DNA from: Verrucomicrobiota bacterium
GTDB taxonomy: Bacteria; Verrucomicrobiota; Verrucomicrobiia; Limisphaerales; AV2
Direction: 5' to 3'
DNA: 6,022 bases
Assembly (NCBI GenBank): GCA_003218935.1
Contig: QHPA01000274.1
Coordinates: 1-6,022, forward strand
In this document: positions 1 to 4,638 of the stretch, piece by piece
Position numbering within the stretch: the stretch's first letter is position 1
Layout: each line of letters begins with the position of its first letter
Notes under the pieces: generated by a model
The model's input: the letters and a program-made list of their open reading frames with translations, nothing else
What the model was told of the DNA's origin: nothing
The model's database searches: none
Position numbers and translations under genes: made by a program

Positions 1-465
1 CGCGGACAGTTTGAAGAAATATTGCCGCAGGGAGGCATAGCCGATCCGCTCATCGCCTGCAGTCGGGGACTGGCTATCGGCGACCTGGATAACGATGGCG
101 GCGAGGATATCGTCATCATCAATCGGGATGGTCCCGCGCACTTGTTACGCAACATCGTTGGTTCGCGCGGTCATTGGATCATGTTCAAAGTCCTGGATCG
201 TCACCATCGCCATTCGATTAACGCCGTCGTGAGAATCGAGGCTGACGTCAGGACGTATTGGCGTTACGTCATCCCGAACCAAAGCTATTGTTCGAGCAAC
301 GACCCGCGTATCCACTGCGGCTTAGGCAACGTTCAAAAGGTTGACCGTGTGACTGTCCGCTGGCCTGATGGTGTGGAAGAATCGTTTGGCCCGTTCGCCC
401 CGGATCACCTGTACGAAATACTCGAAGGAACAGGAAAACGATCCGGACGGAGTTTTCCCCCATAG
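1..465 (+). CDS. FG-GAP/ASPIC-UnbV repeat protein, C-terminal part (5' end outside window)
   Basis: The reading frame is open from the left edge to a TAG at 463-465, so this is the last 154 residues of a longer protein. Residues 22-44 form one FG-GAP/VCBS-type blade with a complete DxDxDGxxD calcium-binding loop (D28, D30, D32, D36) followed by the usual run into 'HLLRN'. Residues about 58-148 match an ASPIC/UnbV domain: 'RGHW', a central 'SNDPRIHCGLGN', then 'VDRVTVRWPDGVEE'. Proteins of this class (CRTAC1-like) are normally secreted or surface-exposed beta-propellers of 500-1200 residues that bind calcium; their substrates are mostly unknown. The ASPIC domain ends the chain here, its usual place. 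Two cysteines (in 'YCSSNDP' and 'HCGLG') are atypical and could pair. A TTG at 22 is only an internal codon, not the start. The family call is firm; the specific role is not known. Confidence 0.9.
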   Translation, partial: RGQFEEILPQGGIADPLIACSRGLAIGDLDNDGGEDIVIINRDGPAHLLRNIVGSRGHWIMFKVLDRHHRHSINAVVRIEADVRTYWRYVIPNQSYCSSNDPRIHCGLGNVQKVDRVTVRWPDGVEESFGPFAPDHLYEILEGTGKRSGRSFPP

Positions 466-503
466 GCGCGACCCGTCTCAATCTCCGTCGTCAGTGATAA
501 CTG

Positions 504-532
504 TTGAAGACACAGCCATTTCCTTGTACAGT
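504..532 (+). promoter_or_regulatory. possible sigma-70-like promoter for the HEAT-repeat lipoprotein gene
   Basis: TTGAAG at 504-509 and TACAGT at 527-532 are separated by 17 bases, the optimal spacing. Each matches four of six consensus positions (TTGACA, TATAAT). Transcription would begin near 539-541, almost on the annotated ATG at 541. That would make the mRNA leaderless, or would favour the second ATG at 556, which has GGGA about nine bases upstream. This is a weak call from base matches only. Confidence 0.3.
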
Positions 533-540
533 AAACCGGT

Positions 541-972
541 ATGGGAAAAATTTTCATGGTTTCTCTCGCTTCGATGTTCGGCATTTTAGGGGTTGCGGCA
601 CTTTCGGGCTGTTCAAAAGAAGATGCTGCAGCCAAGAAAGTCGATGTGTCGGCGATGACCGAGGCCCTGAAAAGTGGGGGCAGCGAAGCTCGAGAAAACG
701 CGTGTGTCGAACTTGCCAAGGCCGGACCCAGGGCTGCACCGGCAGTTGCGGCTTTGATTCCTCTCCTGAAAGACAATGATGCGGAGATTCGCCGTCTCGC
801 AGCTTATGCGCTGGGAGAAATTGGCCCGCAAGCTAAAGCGGCTTTGCCGGCCCTCGCGGAATTGGCGAATGACCCGGAGCGTCGAGTCGTCATGCAAGTC
901 GTTAACTCGCTCAGGAGCATCGATCCGAAGAATTACTCCGGCCTGAAAAACGAAACCTCCACCGCGCCTTGA
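541..972 (+). CDS. small HEAT-repeat lipoprotein
   Basis: This is a 143-residue protein with a bacterial lipoprotein signal. It has a short N-terminus with Lys3, a hydrophobic stretch (about residues 4-21), and the lipobox L21-S22-G23-C24, so Cys24 should be lipidated and the mature protein anchored to a membrane facing the periplasm. The mature part is almost entirely helical, in three HEAT/PBS-lyase-like repeats at about 38-66, 67-97 and 98-128. The signature 'AEIRRLAAYALGEIGPQA' in the middle repeat is typical. HEAT repeats bind proteins; no catalytic residues are visible. There is no good Shine-Dalgarno site before ATG 541. ATG 556 (Met6) is an alternative that keeps the lipobox but loses Lys3, so I prefer 541. 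The gene lies 75 bp after the ASPIC gene on the same strand and ends 36 bp before the convergent TPR gene. The partner is unknown. Confidence 0.88.
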   Translation: MGKIFMVSLASMFGILGVAALSGCSKEDAAAKKVDVSAMTEALKSGGSEARENACVELAKAGPRAAPAVAALIPLLKDNDAEIRRLAAYALGEIGPQAKAALPALAELANDPERRVVMQVVNSLRSIDPKNYSGLKNETSTAP

Positions 973-1008
973 TTGTTTGAAGTCTTCGGATGGCCACCGG
1001 TGTTCAAG

Positions 1009-2058
1009 TCATAAAGCGGCCGGCACAGGTTCTGTCTTCAGGGCCTTCTCGTAACAGGCCAGGGCTTCCTGGAACCGCTGCAGGCGATTGCAAACCGCCC
1101 CTTTGTGGAGATAGGCCAGCGTCATCGAACTGTCGGCGGCGATCGCGCGATCGTAACTGTCGAGGGCCTGCTCCATCTTATGGAGTCTTTCGAGTGCCAT
1201 TCCTCGTTTTATCAGCGCGTCCGCGCTTCTGGGATCGAGAGTGATGGCCCGCTCAAAGCAGTGAAGCGCTTCCTCCACCTGGCCAAGATTCAGCAGCGCC
1301 TGGCCCTTTCCAATCAAAACCGAAAATTGCGGCACGCTCTCCTCGCCCACTGGCTTTGCGCCTGTCGTTGACGATGGGTGGGTTGGAACGGGACTTTCAA
1401 GCTCCGCCGGCAACCGATGGCCTCCCAATTGTTCCATTTCGAGAATCCGCTTTTCAAGTCGTTCGACGGTGCCGATGAACTTTGCGCTGATCTGTTCGGC
1501 CTGACTGAAAGTGCCGGGCAAAAGCTCACTTGCGGCCAAACCGGGAAGGTTCTGATAACCACTGGCAGGCAGACGCAATGCCAGGTCGGAAAGCCGGTTC
1601 ATCGCGCGGGTCAGAACCACCACGGCGCAGAGAATACCCGCCAGTACCTCGCCACCCAGTATGCCCGCGACGATGACGAGCGCGCGATACGAACTGTGAA
1701 CAGTTTCCAATTCGCTTTGGCGCTGAGCCTGTAGCATCCGTTCAACCAGGACCAGCCTTTGTTCAAGGGCTTCTGTTCGATCAGGAGCGGCAACGCTGTT
1801 GGTGATCGACTCTGGCTCGGCTGGTTGTTTGGCGAAGAGTTCCATCTCACGACGAAGCTGCTGGACAACCTGTTGAATCACCTCGGAGCTTACGGACAAG
1901 GCAGGTAGGTTTGTCTCCTGGGACTGCGGTGGTTGATTTTCAGGATTGACGCCCGGTGAATCGGTGTCGGCAGACAGGCCAATTTGGCGTGATGAAAAGA
2001 TCATAACGCAGACGGTGAGGCCCGCTCCGAACAGCCAAACACTGGCCCGCGTTCCCAT
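1009..2058 (-). CDS. membrane-anchored coiled-coil protein with C-terminal TPR repeats
   Basis: This is a 349-residue protein counted from the ATG at 2058. Features in order: a hydrophobic segment at about 6-22 ('ASVWLFGAGLTVCVMIF'); a polar Pro/Gln/Asn-rich linker; a charged, probably coiled-coil region at about 57-120; a strong second membrane segment at about 125-150 ('ALVIVAGILGGEVLAGILCAVVVL'); a second probable helix or coiled coil near 184-212; then three TPR units at about 244-276, 278-310 and 312-343 ('LNLGQVEEALHCFERAITLDP' type). Two membrane passes suggest a periplasmic coiled-coil loop and a cytoplasmic TPR scaffold, though the opposite topology cannot be excluded. The frame stays open upstream to an ATG at 2139, but that ATG lies inside the palindromic insertion, so the extra 27 residues are probably an artefact. 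No Shine-Dalgarno site is evident for either start. TPR domains mediate protein binding; the specific function is not recognisable. Confidence 0.85.
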   Translation of the reverse strand: MGTRASVWLFGAGLTVCVMIFSSRQIGLSADTDSPGVNPENQPPQSQETNLPALSVSSEVIQQVVQQLRREMELFAKQPAEPESITNSVAAPDRTEALEQRLVLVERMLQAQRQSELETVHSSYRALVIVAGILGGEVLAGILCAVVVLTRAMNRLSDLALRLPASGYQNLPGLAASELLPGTFSQAEQISAKFIGTVERLEKRILEMEQLGGHRLPAELESPVPTHPSSTTGAKPVGEESVPQFSVLIGKGQALLNLGQVEEALHCFERAITLDPRSADALIKRGMALERLHKMEQALDSYDRAIAADSSMTLAYLHKGAVCNRLQRFQEALACYEKALKTEPVPAAL

Positions 2059-2102
2059 AGAGTCAGAAATTCGAGCTTTGACCGTAGAAAAACGGCGCTC
2101 AG

Positions 2103-2105
2103 ATG
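2103..2105 (+). other. candidate ancestral start codon, cut off by the insertion
   Basis: This ATG is followed by CAA GGC GAA AAT and preceded by an in-frame TAG at 2085-2087. In the present sequence its frame runs through the palindromic element and stops at TAA 2231-2233. If the 100 bp made of the element plus one 9-bp flanking copy are removed, the same ATG reads without a stop for 21 codons into the ATG at 2266 and on to the end of the unknown gene. No ribosome binding site is seen before it. The frame arithmetic is directly visible; use as an ancestral start is inference. Confidence 0.4.
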
Positions 2106-2110
2106 CAAGG

Positions 2111-2119
2111 CGAAAATAC
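2111..2119. repeat. left 9-bp direct repeat (target-site duplication)
   Basis: CGAAAATAC at this position recurs exactly, in the same orientation, at 2211-2219. The two copies flank the palindromic element, each two bases outside its inverted ends. That is the arrangement a transposase leaves when it duplicates its target. Confidence 0.85.
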
Positions 2120-2210
2120 AGTAGTGGTACAGTTTGCATTTTTTGGTGGGGCGAGCGTCCGCGCGAGCCGGCTCGTCAGCAGCCTCGCCCCACCAAACTG
2201 TACCACTAAC
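2120..2210. mobile_element. MITE-like palindromic insertion, non-autonomous, about 91 bp
   Basis: The ends are perfect 15-bp inverted repeats, TAGTGGTACAGTTTG at 2122-2136 and its complement at 2194-2208. Inside is a second palindrome at 2145-2194: GGTGGGGCGAG (2145-2155) pairs with CTCGCCCCACC (2184-2194). Two unmatched 8-base stretches (2156-2163 and 2176-2183) then enclose the perfect 12-bp palindrome CGAGCCGGCTCG at 2164-2175. The left arm differs from the right by 9 extra bases (2137-2145, CATTTTTTG), which give the element an orientation. Exact 9-bp direct repeats flank it. It has no room for a transposase, so it must have been moved by one encoded elsewhere. Both strands could fold into long hairpins as RNA. 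Chance translation gives WWGERPREPAR on one strand and WWGEAADEPAR on the other, strings I recall from spurious verrucomicrobial ORFs (from memory, not checked). Confidence 0.85.
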
Positions 2211-2219
2211 CGAAAATAC
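2211..2219. repeat. right 9-bp direct repeat (target-site duplication)
   Basis: This is an exact second copy of CGAAAATAC, exactly 100 bases from the left copy. The flanking bases differ (G before the left copy, C before the right; A after the left, C after the right), so the identity stops at nine. Confidence 0.85.
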
Positions 2220-2265
2220 CGAGTCGCGGAATAAGGGGCGCATCCGGACTGCCACCATAAGTGAG

Positions 2266-3294
2266 ATGGGAATTTCCTCTCCCCACGACGCGGCGGGCTT
2301 GACGGCTTGCATTTCGGGGGCGGCGGGTGATCGGACTCCGGTTCGGGAAAAGATTCAGTTCTCCAGCCCGGGCGAAGCTGTGGACGCGCCGACGGCTCTT
2401 CCGCAGGATCGTCTGTTATTGTCCAGGCCGTTTGAATTCCTCGAGCGTGGGAACTCCATCAGCGGCGTGGTTGAACCACTGGTCGCCCCCGCGCCCGCCG
2501 CACTCCCGAATTATTCGCTCAACGCGCGTTTGCTGGAGGCGCTCGATCGCAAGAAAAACTGGATTTACCTCCGGTCCGAAGACGTTGAGCGAGATCAGAA
2601 GCTGGGCGAAATATTCGGCCTCAGGGACTCCAGCCGGTCGGACAAAAAGCCCAGGACCGCGCTGGAGATTTTTTTTCAAGATCGCGGCCAAGGGCCGACC
2701 CGTGACCGGGCGCGTGAAGCCGCGGGAGCATGGAACAGGACCGACGCGAAAAGGGATTATGGCTCCAGTTTAGGCGACCGGACGGGGGCAGATGCAAACT
2801 CGAGATTCGATAATCCATTTGACTCAACGCGGACGTTGACGGCCGGATTTTTGCTGCCCGGGGATTTCTCCGGTATTTTGCAAAGCCAGGGACCGTTGCG
2901 CGATTTTCGCAATCGCGGTTTGAGCGACTCGCTTTCAAGCGGCCGCGACGGTCGAGATCATGCGGACGAATTCCCGAAACTTCTGGCTGTCCCGGGTGCC
3001 ATCAATCCGCTGGCGCCGGGTTTTGATCCGATCAATCTTCAGTTGGACGCAACTGGACAGGCGTTGAATCCAGTCACCGCGCAACGATCGGGCGCGCTTC
3101 CGCCAGCCGGCGATGTTTTAAATCCTCTGCGTTCAGTCAATGAGTCGATAGGAAGTCCTTCGAGCCTGTTGGGTGACCCCAGTGCCAGGGTTCTGGGGCA
3201 GTGCAGCCTTTCGCCTGGTGTGGCCGCGCCAACAGAAACTCCCCACACACAGCCCAAACCAACCGTAACGGAGTTTCCGCGACGCAAATCTTGA
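2266..3294 (+). CDS. protein of unknown function with a conserved-looking 'LDRKKNWIYLRSEDV' segment
   Basis: I do not recognise a named family. From ATG 2266 it is 342 residues. Residues about 82-142 look like an ordered core: 'SLNARLLEALDRKKNWIYL', then 'DQKLGEIFGLRD' and 'TALEIFFQDR'. The rest is rich in Pro, Gly, Ser, Asp and Arg and looks largely disordered, with proline-rich stretches near 71-81 and 319-335. No membrane segment is visible. A weak lipobox-like L-T-A-C at 12-15 lacks a hydrophobic stretch before it, so secretion is doubtful. The frame is open back to 2125, but the only earlier start codon (TTG 2134) lies in the mobile element, so I use 2266; no Shine-Dalgarno site supports it. 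The insertion may have removed the native start at 2103. The gene is divergent from the TPR gene and convergent with moeA, 54 bp away. The long frame with no competing gene suggests real coding, but it could be a decaying gene. Confidence 0.65.
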   Translation: MGISSPHDAAGLTACISGAAGDRTPVREKIQFSSPGEAVDAPTALPQDRLLLSRPFEFLERGNSISGVVEPLVAPAPAALPNYSLNARLLEALDRKKNWIYLRSEDVERDQKLGEIFGLRDSSRSDKKPRTALEIFFQDRGQGPTRDRAREAAGAWNRTDAKRDYGSSLGDRTGADANSRFDNPFDSTRTLTAGFLLPGDFSGILQSQGPLRDFRNRGLSDSLSSGRDGRDHADEFPKLLAVPGAINPLAPGFDPINLQLDATGQALNPVTAQRSGALPPAGDVLNPLRSVNESIGSPSSLLGDPSARVLGQCSLSPGVAAPTETPHTQPKPTVTEFPRRKS

Positions 3295-3348
3295 TTCGCG
3301 CGCTCCTCGATTTTTTGCCCGTCAACAGCTCTTTCCGCTCCGGCGATC

Positions 3349-4557
3349 TCACCAGTCCCATCGCAACACCGACACGGCAGCGCCGAGGGGCAGGCTGGTT
3401 CGCGGGGGCACGTCCACCAAGCCATTCGCTGCAGCCAGCGAACTGAGACTGTGCGAGGCCTGGGTCCCGGCTGAACGGACGCGTCCCACTTCATCGACAA
3501 CCACGCGCATAAAATGGCGTCGATCGCCGGGATTCGACAACGGCTCCGCCAACACGCCGGTTGATTTCGTCAGGCTCATTTCGGTTGCGCCCTGCATTGC
3601 AGCCAGCGCTGGCAGAACCAGCAATAGAAAGGTGACCAGCGCGGAAACAGGATTGCCAGGCAAGCCGAACAAAAAAGGCTTTCCCGCGCGGCCGAAAACG
3701 AACGGTTTGCCGGGCTTGATGGCAATTTTCCAAAACGCGAGCTCGCCGCCCAGTGCCGCGAAGGCTGTTTTCACAAAATCGTATTCGCCAACCGAAACGC
3801 CGCCTGAAGTCACCACCGCGTCGCACTCATTCACCGCTTTTTCCAGAGCGGCTTGTGTCGCCTCCAATGTGTCCGGCACGAGCGGAAAAATTTCAGGAAT
3901 GGCGCCGCTGCGTTTCATCAGCGCCACAACCATGGCGCGGTTGTTTTCGTAAATTTTTCCTGGCGATAGCGGCTGGCCGCTCTCAACCAGTTCGCTGCCA
4001 GTGGCCAGCAATGCCACGCGCGGCTGGCGGGCCGCCTTTACTTCGCTGACGCCGGTGGCCGCGAGCAAAGCGACCCGGCCGGCTGTCAGCCGTTTTCCCG
4101 CCGGCACGAGTTCCGCGCCGCGCTTCACGTCATCGCCGCGCAGCCGGACATTTTCCCCCGTCTTGACTCTGTCGAGAATCCAAACCTGGTCGGGCCGTGT
4201 CGGGTCGGGCCGCGCGTCTTCCTGCATCACGACGGCGTCCGCGCCGTTCGGCATCGGTGAGCCGGTGAACAGTCGCACGCAGGTTCCGGCCTCGAGCTCG
4301 CCTTTGAAAACTTCCCCGGCAGCTACCTTCCCGATCAATCGGAGGGCGATTGGATTACCCGCGCTCGCACTCGCCAGATCGGCCGAGCGAACGCCGTAGC
4401 CGTCCATCGCGGAATTATCGAAGATTGGCAAATCCACCGGAGAGATCACTGATTCTGCCAGCACCCGGCCCGCGGCTTCGCGGAGGGTCACCATTTCATG
4501 GCCGAGCGGCCGGACCGCCGAAAGGATGCGGCTTATCGCCTCTTCGAGTTCGAGCAT
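3349..4557 (-). CDS. moeA: molybdopterin molybdotransferase MoeA
   Basis: This is a 402-residue protein, the usual MoeA length (about 400-410). MoeA catalyses the last step of molybdenum cofactor synthesis in the cytoplasm, inserting molybdate into adenylylated molybdopterin made by MogA. Family signatures appear in order: 'PIFDNSAMDGYG' (45-55, with the catalytic-loop Asp52); 'FTGSPMPNGADAVVMQED' (97-114); 'ATGSELVESG' (185-194, Glu189); 'VTSGGVSVGEYDFVK' (249-263, Asp260); 'WKIAIKPGKPFVFG' (276-289, Lys277 and Lys281); and 'FGLPGNPVSALVTF' (297-310, Pro300 and Pro303). By spacing these correspond to the residues known to matter in the E. coli enzyme. The C-terminal domain IV is complete. 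The start 'MLELEEAI' is typical of the family. It follows the GspE/PilB gene on the same strand after 81 bp and may be co-transcribed. One oddity is a short RPD-PT-RPD repeat near 117-123. Confidence 0.97.
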   Translation of the reverse strand: MLELEEAISRILSAVRPLGHEMVTLREAAGRVLAESVISPVDLPIFDNSAMDGYGVRSADLASASAGNPIALRLIGKVAAGEVFKGELEAGTCVRLFTGSPMPNGADAVVMQEDARPDPTRPDQVWILDRVKTGENVRLRGDDVKRGAELVPAGKRLTAGRVALLAATGVSEVKAARQPRVALLATGSELVESGQPLSPGKIYENNRAMVVALMKRSGAIPEIFPLVPDTLEATQAALEKAVNECDAVVTSGGVSVGEYDFVKTAFAALGGELAFWKIAIKPGKPFVFGRAGKPFLFGLPGNPVSALVTFLLLVLPALAAMQGATEMSLTKSTGVLAEPLSNPGDRRHFMRVVVDEVGRVRSAGTQASHSLSSLAAANGLVDVPPRTSLPLGAAVSVLRWDW

Positions 4558-4638
4558 GAGCGAGTCAAGGCGGTTCGCGAGGACCCTGAGCAGAACTGCG
4601 GACGGTGGACGCCCGCCCCGCCTTGTGAAACCGGTTCT

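Noticed and set aside
405..776. 123-residue minus-strand reading frame over the HEAT lipoprotein
   Set aside because: It lies opposite a gene with a clear lipobox and HEAT repeats and has no recognisable domain, so it is a frame shadow.
973..1008. Terminator between the convergent lipoprotein and TPR genes
   Set aside because: No stable stem followed by a T-run on either strand could be found in the 36 bases.
2059..2110. Minus-strand promoter for the TPR gene (TTGCAT ... TACGGT)
   Set aside because: The -10 match is only three of six and the -35 overlaps the candidate ancestral ATG; too weak to list.
2145..2194. The inner GC-rich palindrome as a bidirectional intrinsic terminator
   Set aside because: It lies between the 5' ends of two divergent genes, where a terminator is not expected, has no T-tract after the stem, and the flanking 9-bp duplication shows it arrived by insertion.
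2266..2312. Lipoprotein signal in the unknown gene (L-T-A-C at residues 12-15)
   Set aside because: The residues before it include Pro, His and Asp and do not form a hydrophobic stretch. Extending upstream does not supply one.
2327..2773. 148-residue plus-strand frame overlapping the unknown gene
   Set aside because: It is Arg/Ser/Pro-rich with no domain, typical of an out-of-frame reading of GC-rich coding DNA. The longer overlapping frame has the more protein-like core.
3039..3500. 153-residue minus-strand frame spanning the ends of the unknown gene and moeA
   Set aside because: It overlaps the intact moeA C-terminus and the unknown gene's 3' end and shows no motif.
4001..4399. 132-residue plus-strand frame antisense to moeA
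   Set aside because: It lies wholly opposite conserved MoeA motifs and is a Ser/Arg/Pro-rich shadow.
4558..4638. Regulatory site (such as a molybdenum-cofactor riboswitch) before moeA
   Set aside because: At 81 bases the gap is too short for that riboswitch class, and no conserved helices were apparent.
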